Source: Ulvibacterium sp965248315 (GTDB lineage Bacteria; Bacteroidota; Bacteroidia; Flavobacteriales; Flavobacteriaceae). From it: DNA of 64,000 nucleotides. Made by a program: the position numbers and the translations under genes. Position 1 is the stretch's first letter; each line of letters begins with the position of its first letter. Location: NCBI RefSeq assembly GCF_965248315.1, contig NZ_CBDFIX010000002.1:682001-746000 (forward strand), in the 5' to 3' direction. Below the pieces are notes generated by a model. That model did no database searches, was not told the DNA's origin, and was given only the letters and a program-made list of their open reading frames with translations. Shown here piece by piece: positions 55,581 to 63,960 of this stretch.

Positions 55581-57890
55581 ATGGAAATTCTCAGAAAGTA
55601 TTACTATTTGCTATACGTTGCGGTGGCCCTGGCTATTTATGGGTGTAAATTAGAACCCCTGTTTACCGAGCAGACAAAGGAAGGTTTTAATCTGGCAAAA
55701 AATCTAAATGGGGCCACCTTAGGGTATAGTTTGCAATCAGGAGTACAGCTATTGACGGTAGATGGATTGGCATTTAAAGATCTAAACAAAAATGGATCAT
55801 TGGACTTGTATGAAGACTGGCGTTTGGATATACGGGAACGAGCGGAGGATCTTGCCTCAAAGATGTCATTGGAACAAATGGCCGGTCTTATGCTGTATAG
55901 CGCCCATCAATCCATTCCGTCCGGCGGAAGACGATCGTCAAACTATAATGGCAAACCCTATGCAGAAAGTGGTGCATCTCCAGGTGACCTTTCCGATGAC
56001 CAGAAGGACTTCCTGACCAATGATAATCTCAGACACGTATTGATTACACGTGTAAAATCCCCGGCGGTTGCCGCTCAATGGAACAATAATGCACAGGCAT
56101 TAGTGGAAGGTCTGGGAATGGGCATTCCCGTAAATACCAGTTCAGATCCCAGGCATGGGAGTGATTCTTATGCCGAGTACAATGAGGGAGCTGGTGGTAG
56201 CATCTCTATGTGGCCCGGATCCCTAGGTATTAGTGCTTCGTTCGACCCTGAAATAATGCTTCAGTTTGGGCAAATCGCTTCAAAGGAATATCGTGCATTG
56301 GGCATCGCTACGGCATTATCGCCTCAAATAGATTTGGCCACCGAACCGCGATGGAGCCGTTTCGACGGAACCCTTGGGGAAGATCCCGATTTGGCGACAG
56401 ATATGGCAAGAGCCTATGTAGATGGTTTCCAATCTTCCGATGACCGGGGAGGTTGGGGTTTTCAAAGTGTAAATGCCATGGTAAAACACTGGCCCGGAGG
56501 CGGTCCCGAGGAAGGAGGTCGAGATGGTCATTTTGGCTATGGCGCCTATGCGGTATACCCTGGCAAGAACATTAAGGACCACATGCAACCTTTTACGGAA
56601 GGTGCCTTTAAACTAAACGGCCCAACTAAATTGGCTTCAGCGGTAATGCCCTATTATACCATCTCGTTTGGGCAAGATACCAAGGACAACGACTTGGTAG
56701 GAAATGGTTTCAACAAATACCTTATTACGGATGTTCTTCGAGGGGAATATGGTTACGACGGGGTACTTTGTACGGATTGGGGTATTACCCGCGATGTAAG
56801 TGCGGTGGACAAGTTCGAAGGAAAAAGTTGGGGCGTGGAAAATCTGACCGAGATTGAAAGGCACTATAAGGCTATCGAAGCCGGGATGGATCAATTTGGT
56901 GGCAATAACGATATGGATCCTGTTTTGGAAGCCTACAAAATGGGTGTTGCCCAACATGGCGAAGAATATATGCGAAAACGTTTTGAAACATCGGCCATAC
57001 GGTTATTAACTAATATTTTCCGGGTCGGGCTGTTTGAAAACCCTTATTTGGATATCGCGGAGACCGAAAAATTGGTCGGTAATCCTGAATATATGAAGGC
57101 TGGCTTTGAGGCTCAATTACGGTCAATTGTGATGCTCAAAAATCAGTCCGCTACGCTTCCCTTCAAGGAAAGACAAAAGGTGTATGTGCCACAACGTTAC
57201 ATTCCCGCAAGTAGGAATTGGTGGGGCGTGGAAACTCCTGCGAAGGAGGAATCCCCTTTCAATTTGGAGGTCGTGAGAAAATATTTTGAGGTGGTAGAAA
57301 ATCCTGCTGATGCAAATTTTGCATTGGTTGGAATCAAAAGTCCGGACGGAGGTGTAGGTTATGACAGGGCAGATGTGGCAAAGGGCGGCAACGGCTATAT
57401 ACCCATAAGCCTACAATATGGCCCATACAAGGCAGTTGATGCCAGAGCCAAGAGCTTGGCCGGCGGAAGCCCATTAGAGGACTTCACCAATAGGTCTTAT
57501 AAGAACAAATCGGTCACCACATCAAATATTTCCGACATGAAATTGGTAAACGAGACCAAGTCAAAAATGGGAAGAAAGCCCGTAATTGTTATAGTAGACG
57601 TTGCTAAACCCATGGTTTTTTCCGAAATCGAGAAGAATGCTTCCGCAATCTTGGTCCACATGGGTGTGCAGGATGATGCCTTAATGCAAATTTTGACAGG
57701 TAAAGCAGAACCCTCAGCGCTTCTTCCATTTCAAATGCCTGCAGATATGAAAACCGTAGAGACCCAATTCGAGGACGTTCCCCGCGATATGGTGCCTTAT
57801 GTTGATGGCGAGGGCAACACCTATGACTTTTCGTTTGGACTGAACTGGAACGGGCTTATCAACGATGAACGTGTCCAAAAATATAAGTGA
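55581..57890 (+). CDS. GH3-family beta-glycosidase lipoprotein
   Basis: A 769-residue glycosidase. N-terminal lipoprotein-type signal ending AIYGC (Cys22), so probably anchored to a membrane surface; the tyrosine at -2 is unusual. An EF-hand-like Ca-binding loop DLNKNGSLDLYED lies at 67-79, as in other Bacteroidota GH3 enzymes. The (beta/alpha)8 domain shows GTLGEDPDLATDMARAYVDGFQ, the substrate-binding MVKHWPGGGP (lysine-histidine pair), and the nucleophile Asp399 in VLCTDWG. The second alpha/beta domain ends with FEDVPRDMVPY and FSFGLNWNG. It should release a terminal sugar from beta-linked oligosaccharides; the exact sugar is open. The HTCS upstream may regulate it. Confidence 0.93.
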   Translation: MEILRKYYYLLYVAVALAIYGCKLEPLFTEQTKEGFNLAKNLNGATLGYSLQSGVQLLTVDGLAFKDLNKNGSLDLYEDWRLDIRERAEDLASKMSLEQMAGLMLYSAHQSIPSGGRRSSNYNGKPYAESGASPGDLSDDQKDFLTNDNLRHVLITRVKSPAVAAQWNNNAQALVEGLGMGIPVNTSSDPRHGSDSYAEYNEGAGGSISMWPGSLGISASFDPEIMLQFGQIASKEYRALGIATALSPQIDLATEPRWSRFDGTLGEDPDLATDMARAYVDGFQSSDDRGGWGFQSVNAMVKHWPGGGPEEGGRDGHFGYGAYAVYPGKNIKDHMQPFTEGAFKLNGPTKLASAVMPYYTISFGQDTKDNDLVGNGFNKYLITDVLRGEYGYDGVLCTDWGITRDVSAVDKFEGKSWGVENLTEIERHYKAIEAGMDQFGGNNDMDPVLEAYKMGVAQHGEEYMRKRFETSAIRLLTNIFRVGLFENPYLDIAETEKLVGNPEYMKAGFEAQLRSIVMLKNQSATLPFKERQKVYVPQRYIPASRNWWGVETPAKEESPFNLEVVRKYFEVVENPADANFALVGIKSPDGGVGYDRADVAKGGNGYIPISLQYGPYKAVDARAKSLAGGSPLEDFTNRSYKNKSVTTSNISDMKLVNETKSKMGRKPVIVIVDVAKPMVFSEIEKNASAILVHMGVQDDALMQILTGKAEPSALLPFQMPADMKTVETQFEDVPRDMVPYVDGEGNTYDFSFGLNWNGLINDERVQKYK

Positions 57891-58050
57891 TTACGTATAC
57901 AAAAAGGTATTTGAAACTTTTTGGAGGTTTTAAAATATACAAGATGTGTTATGCATCGAAAAGCGCACCAAAATCATTTCGGATTTTTAATGCATTTGTT
58001 TCACATCAAATATTAAAAAATTGTTTGGTGGCCGTTTGCTCTAGAGCTCT

Positions 58051-58416
58051 TTAAAGTAACTTCGGATTCGGATAGTTTTTGGATTGGTCTTCTATGGTAT
58101 TGTCCAAACACGTAAAGTCCTTTTCCACCAAAAGGGAAAGCGCGCCGCTATCGTTCCATTCCACCGAATTGGTATAGCCCACGCGGTCGTTGTTGGCCCA
58201 AGTTAAGAGTTCCTCTTGGGGAAGGTAAAGGGTAATGGTGTCCCCCACGAAATCAGCCTCCAATTCCTTGATTCCCGTTTTGCCCTCAAGAGCATAGATT
58301 AGGGTTTTTGCGCCAAAGTTCGTTGTTTCCTCATATCGGCCTTCTTGGCAAAAAGTCGCTACCTCCGGTTTGGTCAACCGGATCCGTACTGAATTGCCTT
58401 TGATTCTTATCTTCAT
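58051..58416 (-). CDS. Small conserved protein (DUF7009-like)
   Basis: A 121-residue protein starting MKIRIKGNSVRIRLTKPEVATF, with a GGAAGA ribosome-binding sequence 3 bases before the ATG. The N-terminal strand pair, the middle NFGAKTLIYALEG and the C-terminal LSLLVEKDFTCLDNT followed by EDQSKNYPNPKLL match a short Bacteroidota family that I believe is DUF7009. No function is known; no signal peptide. It lies alone, convergent with the GH3 gene. Confidence 0.75.
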   Translation of the reverse strand: MKIRIKGNSVRIRLTKPEVATFCQEGRYEETTNFGAKTLIYALEGKTGIKELEADFVGDTITLYLPQEELLTWANNDRVGYTNSVEWNDSGALSLLVEKDFTCLDNTIEDQSKNYPNPKLL

Positions 58417-58806
58417 ATTCTTCCTTATTTATGAATTGTCCAACATAGCTTCGCCAACTTTATAGTTGATAGTTACCCTGGTGCCTTCCCCGGGTATAGA
58501 ATTAATGAATCCGGAAAATTTTCAGCTTTTATGCTACAGTACGTATTAAAAATACGTCCATTTAGAAAGCTCCATAACAAAATAATTGAACAAATTGGAA
58601 AGAACAAATTCTCAAATGTCCACAGGTCTCAATTTGGAGATTTCTTCACGGAGTGATCATTAAAATTAAACCATAAGAAGAAAAGGAGTTCTTCTTTAAA
58701 GCTAATGGCCCAATTTTATCCCTACCCTGCCGAAGCACAAGATAATGAATGCAATACCGAGTCCGATAACTGGAGTAAAAACATAGGAAGATGCACTTGT
58801 GATAAA

Positions 58807-58826
58807 TCTGTCTGCCGACAGACAGA
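58807..58826. repeat. Palindrome TCTGTCTGCCGACAGACAGA
   Basis: A near-perfect 20-base palindrome of the CTGCCGACAG type also seen as building blocks in the GC-rich cluster at 63310-63430 and inside the repeat at 5937-5963. It lies in the decayed stretch. Confidence 0.55.
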
Positions 58827-58835
58827 CTTCTCATC

Positions 58836-59050
58836 CCGGTTTTGTTACATAAAAAAGCTAAAGTTTTTGCTGAGGCTTTTGGTTCCACTTCCTCCTTCGC
58901 AGCAAAGCTGATGGAAGAAAACGAGATACTCTTCAAGTTGAAGGAGATGGAATACGTTGAAAAATCGCCGATAAAATTGGTGAGATTACCGTCTCCGGAA
59001 ATGGAGGTATGGTAAAACAATTGAAAGAGCTATTCTCTGTCAATAAATAG
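58836..59050 (+). pseudogene. Frameshifted coding remnant, unknown family
   Basis: One frame reads HKKAKVFAEAFGSTSSF, AAKLMEENEILFKLKEMEYVEK and stops making sense at 58960; the next frame continues IADKIGEITVSGNGGMVKQL, KELFSVNK and a stop at 59048-59050. A single missing A in the AAAA run near 58959-58962 would join them into one smooth protein end. I do not recognise the family. Confidence 0.35.
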
Positions 59051-59192
59051 TGGAGGAATGCGTCAATGAAAGTTGGCGAATTTTCTTTTTTACCGCTCCC
59101 AATGTTCCCAACGAAATAAGGAAATAGACCCAACGTAAAATTTATTCCTGACTTATTGCGTTATATGGGTATCTTTCTAGAAAAAGATACGA

Positions 59193-59942
59193 ATGTTCGC
59201 AAAGAAGTGTTTATTTAGCATTTATTTCATACTCCTTATCTCTCCAATCCTTTGCCTCGGGCAATATGAAGTAATTCTCGATTCCACCTCCTTTGATCAG
59301 CGCATAGAAAGGCAGCCGCTTACCTTAAAAAAATTAGCAATTCCGGCTGGGCTCACAGTTACCGCATTGCTAATGACCAACGGTGATTTTGAGCAGGAAT
59401 TACAACCTAAGGTCAATCGTAACCTAAGAACGAATATCGATGATTACACCAGGTTTGCACCCCTGGCCGTGATGTATATCTCTGACGGTTTGGGCGCAAA
59501 AGCTGAGAACCATTGGTTTGACCAAACAAAGAATGCAGGACTGTCCTTACTGCTTACCCAGGCAATTACCACTGGCCTAAAGATAAATATCGATAAGGAA
59601 AGACCTAATGGCTCAAATGAGGAAGCGTTCCCCTCAGGGCATACCTCTCTGGCTTTTGCAAGTGCAACCGTGCTCTATGAGGAATTCAAAAATACCGAAC
59701 CCATTTTAGCCTATTCCGGTTATGCCTTTGCTATAAGTACGGCGTACCTACGTATGGCTAAGAATAAACATTGGCTTTCAGATGTAATCCTGGGCTCCGC
59801 CCTGGGCATTGCAGTGACCAAGCTAGTCTACCACTTCGACTATCTTTTCTCTTGGAATCCTTTCAAGAAATCAGATAGGCTGCTGATCGCCCCAACTGTG
59901 AATCAGGAAGGGGCCGGAGCATACCTTTCTTTTAGGTTTTGA
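59193..59942 (+). CDS. PAP2-family membrane/periplasmic phosphatase
   Basis: A 249-residue protein with signal peptide ~1-23 (MFAKKCLFSIYFILLISPILCLG). The three phosphatase motifs are complete: KINIDKERP with Lys130 and Arg137 (KX6RP), PSGH with His150, and RMAKNKHWLSD with Arg187, His193, Asp197. Hydrophobic segments around ~48-62, ~112-128, ~152-165 and ~195-213 fit a membrane-associated fold. Such enzymes dephosphorylate lipid phosphates such as undecaprenyl or phosphatidylglycerol phosphate. The C-terminus YLSFRF ends in an aromatic strand-like tail. It stands alone between decayed sequence and a non-coding spacer. Confidence 0.92.
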   Translation: MFAKKCLFSIYFILLISPILCLGQYEVILDSTSFDQRIERQPLTLKKLAIPAGLTVTALLMTNGDFEQELQPKVNRNLRTNIDDYTRFAPLAVMYISDGLGAKAENHWFDQTKNAGLSLLLTQAITTGLKINIDKERPNGSNEEAFPSGHTSLAFASATVLYEEFKNTEPILAYSGYAFAISTAYLRMAKNKHWLSDVILGSALGIAVTKLVYHFDYLFSWNPFKKSDRLLIAPTVNQEGAGAYLSFRF

Positions 59943-60123
59943 TCCTCCCAGAAAACGGCAATGGCCTTGAAAAAGGCATAATAAACCTGTTTGGCCAAAC
60001 CTTATTAAACTACAAAAATTAAACTCTGGCTTAAGTGTTTGTGGTATTCGGTGCGCAACGTATTGCAACCAAATGTAAATGAGCGCGAAATAACTTAATG
60101 GTTTTCTTACCTATATCAACCTT

Positions 60124-60276
60124 CTATTTCTTTTTTTTGTCCTGCACGGAAAGAAAACCCGAAAGAACTAATAAACTTCTCCATAAGACAATTGCAATAA
60201 ATACGATGGCAGCAACTACAAAGTACAATAAGTAGCTAAAGGATACAGTGGGTACTGACAATTTTAAATTCGGCAT
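60124..60276 (-). CDS. Small single-membrane-helix protein (50 residues)
   Basis: ATG at 60276, stop at 60124-60126. The product starts MPNLKLSVPTVSFSYL, has one strong membrane helix (~14-38; LLYFVVAAIVFIAIVLW) and ends with a basic tail SVQDKKKK. The frame stays open upstream of the ATG back to a stop near 60393, giving sensible sequence (KPESLFYALTRLGLSH) but no other ATG, so a non-ATG start is possible. It lies 130 bp behind the nSTAND3 gene on the same strand. The hydrophobic-then-basic pattern supports a real protein; homology is unknown. Confidence 0.4.
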   Translation of the reverse strand: MPNLKLSVPTVSFSYLLYFVVAAIVFIAIVLWRSLLVLSGFLSVQDKKKK

Positions 60277-60406
60277 ATGGCTCAAACCTAAGCGTGTTAA
60301 GGCGTAAAATAAGCTCTCGGGTTTGTTTTTTCGCCATTTCCTTAATTTTTGACAATGTAATTCAACAATGCAATATGCACTAATTCTTACTTATGTAAAT
60401 ATTTAA

Positions 60407-62797
60407 CTATAATGTATCCTCATTCCACCAACCTTTCTCTATATTAAACCTATGTCTGTTTTTAGCATAATCCCTTATTTGGTTTATTTCATTATAAGAG
60501 ATTGTTAATGGGTCTAAAATTTTATTTCCTATACCTGTACCTTTAACCTCTTTCAAAACATCGATTCTTTTTTTGACTTTAAGGAATCTAGGATACCAAG
60601 TACTATTAGGTTTATGTTGTCTTTTGACGGCTTTTTTATCAACTAATAACCTTTTTTTATGTTCCTTGAAATCAGGAAAATCATAACTAAATAATTCGAC
60701 ACCAAGCTCATAGATAGATTCCTTCAAATCAACATAAAAATCATTCAACCATTTTCTTCCAATGTTTTCAATAATAAAGTCATCGCTTGAAAACCGTAGT
60801 ACTCTAAAAACCAAAATCCAATAATTCTCTTCGTCAGTTTTGGCCTTCAATAGAGCCTTGGGATATTCAAAATTAAACTGTTCTATCTGAAAATTATATG
60901 TCGTTATGGCTGCATTCATATTGAACAACATATTTGCCCAATTTTGGGTAGAGTCGCTTTGGTGATAGAAAAAAAAGTCCTTCGAAAATATCTTTGCGAA
61001 TATGCATTCCAGTATTTTTTTCAGAGTTGAAAACATGGGTTGATCATAAATTTTTAGCTCTAAAGAATGATACTTAGAACAAAACCATTTTATAATGTCA
61101 ATTATATCTAAAATTTTAACGCTCCTATTGTCAATTAATCTGTATAGACCATTAGAAATATTTTCTACATCTTCTTTCTGTAACTTAATTAAGCTTTCCT
61201 TTTTTTCATTGAACATGCTATTACCTTCTGCTCTTACTTGACTGAAGTTGAGAATTTCTGTATTTGTATTTTTCAAAACAACTTCTCTAAAACTTCCAGC
61301 AATTTCACTTACAAGTTTCCCTATTAAGAACTCTTGCATTGAAGGATGGTAGAACTGTATTTGCTCGACTATATCTGATCTAAATATTCTCAAAATACTG
61401 TCATCAAGCTCGTCAAATTCCAGTTTTATACTTGTTATTTTTGACAAGCCTAAGTCCTTGCAAATACTGTGGAAACTTTTATGAATATTGTTCTCGTCAT
61501 TTGTCAAAGAACAAAGAACTGATAGAAGCGCGGCTTGCTTTACAGGTGATAAGCTTAAAAATACTACGGATAAATATGCGTCAGGCTGAGCTAAGTGATC
61601 TCTAAACTGTTTTAAAACACTTTCTCCCTCTTCTCGCTGGTCAATATTGCTAAAAAATGCTCTAACTGTTTCAGGAGAAAAGTTTTTGTTTTTAATTAAG
61701 TCATCTTCATTACTTAGAATCGACACCTTTTCATATCCAGAAAGCGGAGACAGGTTTGTGTATCTCTGAAGAATTGCCAATTTCTCTTGGTTATCATAAC
61801 CATGGGATTCTACAATAATCTTTTCTAGAAGCTGTCGAGCTTCATCATTGCCTTGATTAACGAAAGCTCTAAAAATGTACTCTCGGCTAGTAAAAATGAA
61901 CAAATGGGATTCGTCAGCCAGGTTAAAAATTCTTTCCAGTTTATCAAACCAATCTTCGGCTTTATGGGCCAACGAATATTTGCCAAATGAATCATCGCAA
62001 ATAAAAATTTGCTTTCTTTTTTCATCGAAAGAATTTTCAATCTCTTCTGGGCGATCAATTACCAACGGTTGGAAGTCATTAAATAGGTAATAGTTCAGGG
62101 CAAGAATTTCTGCGTTAAATGTTTTACCGCTTTTTGGAGGACCTGATAAAATAATTGCAGGATACTTTTTTAATTTACTATTCGCGCTCTGAAAAAACCT
62201 AGTGTAGACAAACTTATCCCGTTGTTTGGCAAGACCATTTAACCAACCCTTGTTTCTTACCTTCAAACCTCGGTTAGCTACATCCATCATTAGTTTTTTA
62301 AAATCCGGATGAGAAATAATATTAGGATAAGACCATTTTAATGAATCATTTTTTTCAACACATGATTCGATATGATGATAGCTAATAATGCTAAAATTTT
62401 TACATGAAATATTGTTTTCGTCAACAAAATCATTAAAAATCCCTTGCAGCTCATCATACAAGCTCCCGTTAATAGTTTTATTGGTGACTAGAACATAGTT
62501 GTGATACTTCAACTCATTGTCGACAAACACTTTTTTTAATTCCTTTTTTAAATCAAAAGTAAGTTTCTGCAACAGTTTTGACGTCTCTAAATTTTTTGAT
62601 TTGTGTTTAACCTGAAATAACCAATCTCCCCTCCAACTTGGGTTATATTGAACAGATGTTCCTGTGTAAACAATATCCCTTCCTTTGTCAGCGCCTCCAT
62701 CTATAAACTGAACTCCATTGGACACCATAATTTGAAGTACCTTAAAGCAAAAAACTTCAAATTCTTGCCAATGTAAGTCGTCGAGGTTATATTTCAT
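60407..62797 (-). CDS. Restriction-endonuclease-like / nSTAND3 NTPase protein, candidate phage defence
   Basis: A 796-residue protein. N-terminus (~7-150) is a PD-(D/E)xK nuclease-like domain of Mrr type: GGADKGRDIVY with Asp41, then FQVKHKS with Gln62 and Lys64. Residues ~190-400 form a STAND NTPase: Walker A GPPKSGKT (219-226), Walker B IFICDDS (264-270) and FTSREYIFRAF (303-310), the pattern of the nSTAND3 domain. The remaining ~390 residues are helical and probably the sensor. Such fusions are thought to cut DNA after sensing infection; that is family-based inference. It is visibly more AT-rich than its neighbours and lies between a lone phosphatase and a tRNA, a common place for acquired genes. 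Confidence 0.88.
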   Translation of the reverse strand: MKYNLDDLHWQEFEVFCFKVLQIMVSNGVQFIDGGADKGRDIVYTGTSVQYNPSWRGDWLFQVKHKSKNLETSKLLQKLTFDLKKELKKVFVDNELKYHNYVLVTNKTINGSLYDELQGIFNDFVDENNISCKNFSIISYHHIESCVEKNDSLKWSYPNIISHPDFKKLMMDVANRGLKVRNKGWLNGLAKQRDKFVYTRFFQSANSKLKKYPAIILSGPPKSGKTFNAEILALNYYLFNDFQPLVIDRPEEIENSFDEKRKQIFICDDSFGKYSLAHKAEDWFDKLERIFNLADESHLFIFTSREYIFRAFVNQGNDEARQLLEKIIVESHGYDNQEKLAILQRYTNLSPLSGYEKVSILSNEDDLIKNKNFSPETVRAFFSNIDQREEGESVLKQFRDHLAQPDAYLSVVFLSLSPVKQAALLSVLCSLTNDENNIHKSFHSICKDLGLSKITSIKLEFDELDDSILRIFRSDIVEQIQFYHPSMQEFLIGKLVSEIAGSFREVVLKNTNTEILNFSQVRAEGNSMFNEKKESLIKLQKEDVENISNGLYRLIDNRSVKILDIIDIIKWFCSKYHSLELKIYDQPMFSTLKKILECIFAKIFSKDFFFYHQSDSTQNWANMLFNMNAAITTYNFQIEQFNFEYPKALLKAKTDEENYWILVFRVLRFSSDDFIIENIGRKWLNDFYVDLKESIYELGVELFSYDFPDFKEHKKRLLVDKKAVKRQHKPNSTWYPRFLKVKKRIDVLKEVKGTGIGNKILDPLTISYNEINQIRDYAKNRHRFNIEKGWWNEDTL

Positions 62798-62916
62798 TCT
62801 TTGAACGATTTAGCTATAAAAGTAATACAGTGCTTTCGTATTGAAGAAAGTGAAGAAACAAAAGTCAGTAATGCCTTTATTAAGACAGCCGTACAGAAAC
62901 CGTACATTTTACAAAT

Positions 62917-62961
62917 CAAAAAATCCGCAACTTACTAATTAATAGCTTGTTACGGATTTTT
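62917..62961 (-). terminator. Intrinsic terminator behind the tRNA
   Basis: On the minus strand AAAAATCCGTAAC and GTTGCGGATTTTTT form a 13 bp stem (one G-U pair) with a 17-base loop and a U-run. It begins 4 bases after the tRNA end and should end its transcript before the nSTAND3 gene. Confidence 0.85.
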
Positions 62962-62965
62962 AATG

Positions 62966-63039
62966 TGGTCCCACCTGGGCTCGAACCAGGGACCCCCTGA
63001 TTATGAGTCAGGTGCTCTAACCAACTGAGCTATAGGACC
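62966..63039 (-). tRNA. tRNA with CAT anticodon (tRNA-Ile2 or elongator tRNA-Met)
   Basis: A 74-base cloverleaf. Acceptor GGTCCTA pairs with TGGGACC; D arm with AGCTCAGTTGGTTAGAGC; anticodon stem CCTGA/TCAGG with loop CTCATAA; T arm CCTGG/CCAGG with TTCGAGC; discriminator A; CCA is not encoded. The CAT anticodon allows either an isoleucine tRNA modified with lysidine or an elongator methionine tRNA. C4-G69 and C5-G68 in the acceptor stem, which the lysidine enzyme favours in E. coli, lean towards Ile2, but this is not decisive in this phylum. Confidence 0.95.
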
Positions 63040-63068
63040 GTTGTAGTATTTCAATATTTTTTCTTCAG

Positions 63069-63284
63069 CTACTGCTTTCCATATCCACTTTTTAGATATA
63101 GCTCTCCTCGTCTAGCGGCTGCTCTATCAGGAAAAGCCTCCTTATGAATTAACTTCCAAGGCTTGTACCCTTTAGTGCTTTTTGTTCTTCCTGCGTTGTG
63201 GCCCTTCAAGCGTTTTTCAACATCAGAACTCATTCCGACATACAGCCTTTGGTCTATCTCGCTTCGAAGAACATAAACAAACAT
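63069..63284 (-). CDS. Small GIY-YIG domain protein
   Basis: A 71-residue protein. Start chosen at 63284 (MFVYVLRSEIDQRLYVGMSS), the usual start of this family; the frame is open further upstream only through the palindrome cluster, which gives non-protein-like sequence. It has the GIY-YIG pair as VYVL...LYVGM, then Arg in KRLKGHN, AGRTKSTKGYKPW and the glutamate region RRGELYLKSGYGKQ. These short UPF0213/YhbQ-like proteins are common in Bacteroidota; nuclease activity is not established for most. It is slightly shorter at the C-terminus than typical (ends right after KSGYGKQ). It lies 29 bp before the tRNA. Confidence 0.8.
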   Translation of the reverse strand: MFVYVLRSEIDQRLYVGMSSDVEKRLKGHNAGRTKSTKGYKPWKLIHKEAFPDRAAARRGELYLKSGYGKQ

Positions 63285-63309
63285 TATTTCAAATCCTCTC
63301 GTAGGTGCT

Positions 63310-63430
63310 CCCTGCCGGCCTTCGGCCAGTAGGCGGGCGCCAGATAGGCAGGTAACCCCGTCCGAACGGTGAACTCGTTCATCCGGGCGGGCAACTGAGC
63401 CCCGCCTGCCATGCTGCCAAGCGGGCAGGT
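63310..63430. repeat. GC-rich palindrome cluster (REP-like)
   Basis: A dense set of CCTGCC/GGCAGG and GGGCGGGC/GCCCCGCC inverted repeats, for example CCTGCC at 63311-63316 with GGCAGG near 63348-63352, and two further pairs to 63430. Its G+C content is far above the surroundings. It lies between the GIY-YIG gene and mce and resembles the element inserted at 5937-5963. Confidence 0.65.
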
Positions 63431-63498
63431 ATAGAATCCGCAAATTGCGGATGCAATATTACTACTTATTTTTAAGGGTTGCAAGGTATTTTTATGGG

Positions 63499-63906
63499 CT
63501 AACCCGGGATATCCTGGCATAATTCCACCAAAACCCCATTGGAAGTCTTGGGATGTAAAAAAGCGACCAGTTTATTGTCCGCTCCCTTTTTTGGGGTTTC
63601 GTTCAAAACAATAAACCCCTCTTCCTTTAATCGCTCTATTTCAGAAACGATATCGCCCACGGCAAAGGCAATATGATGTATCCCTTCCCCCTTTTTTTCA
63701 ATGAATTTGGTAATGGGACTGTTTTCGTTGGTTCCCTCCAACAGTTCAATTTTATTGGGCCCCGATTCAAAAAAGGAGGTCCGAACACCCTCCGAGGCCA
63801 CTTCTTCCAGCTTATAGGCCGGTTTGCCAAAAAGTTTTTCGAAAAGTTCGTTGGAGTTGTCCAAATCCTTTACTGCTATACCAATATGCTCTATTTTGTC
63901 CATCAT
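63499..63906 (-). CDS. mce: Methylmalonyl-CoA epimerase
   Basis: A 135-residue vicinal-oxygen-chelate protein. Two beta-alpha-beta-beta-beta modules carry the metal ligands: a His in IEHIGIAVKDL (~7), Glu in NKIELLEG (~53), His in GEGIHHIAFAV (~77), and Glu in GVLVELCQ (~130). FLHPKTSNGVLVEL is the typical end. It interconverts the R and S forms of methylmalonyl-CoA in propionate, odd-chain and branched-chain degradation. The start has two adjacent methionines (63906, 63903). A TAnnTTTG box lies ~50 bp upstream. Confidence 0.95.
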   Translation of the reverse strand: MMDKIEHIGIAVKDLDNSNELFEKLFGKPAYKLEEVASEGVRTSFFESGPNKIELLEGTNENSPITKFIEKKGEGIHHIAFAVGDIVSEIERLKEEGFIVLNETPKKGADNKLVAFLHPKTSNGVLVELCQDIPG

Positions 63907-63952
63907 ACTACAAATACTTTTGTTAAATGATTGCTTTTCTCGTTCTAGAGGC

Positions 63953-63960
63953 CAAAATTA
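63953..63960 (-). promoter_or_regulatory. Bacteroidota-type -7 box upstream of mce
   Basis: TAATTTTG on the minus strand matches TAnnTTTG, with TTTG of a -33 element 16 bases further upstream (slightly short). Predicted start about 63946, some 40 bases before the mce ATG. Confidence 0.45.

Larger units (their letters stand above)
58417..59192. other. Decayed intergenic stretch with gene remnants and a palindrome
   Basis: About 775 bp without an intact gene. It holds a plus-strand frameshifted coding remnant (58836-59050, listed separately), a TCTGTCTG-type palindrome (58807-58826), and on the minus strand at 58429-58520 a ~30-codon piece ending in NSIPGEGTRVTINYKVGEAM that resembles the extreme C-terminus of a kinase ATPase domain but has no body upstream. 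Confidence 0.4.

Noticed and set aside
58429..58520. Kinase-like C-terminus (NSIPGEGTRVTINYKV) on the minus strand
   Set aside because: Only about 30 codons with an in-frame stop upstream; too short to call a gene or a sure pseudogene.
60000..63040. Possible integrative element with att repeats between the tRNA and the phosphatase
   Set aside because: I found no copy of the tRNA 3' end near 59.9-60.4 kb and no integrase, so only gene composition and position suggest transfer.
63310..63430. CRISPR array
   Set aside because: The repeats are inverted, irregular and without unique spacers of constant length.
63285..63443. N-terminal extension of the GIY-YIG protein
   Set aside because: The open frame runs through a GC-rich palindrome cluster and gives no protein-like sequence.
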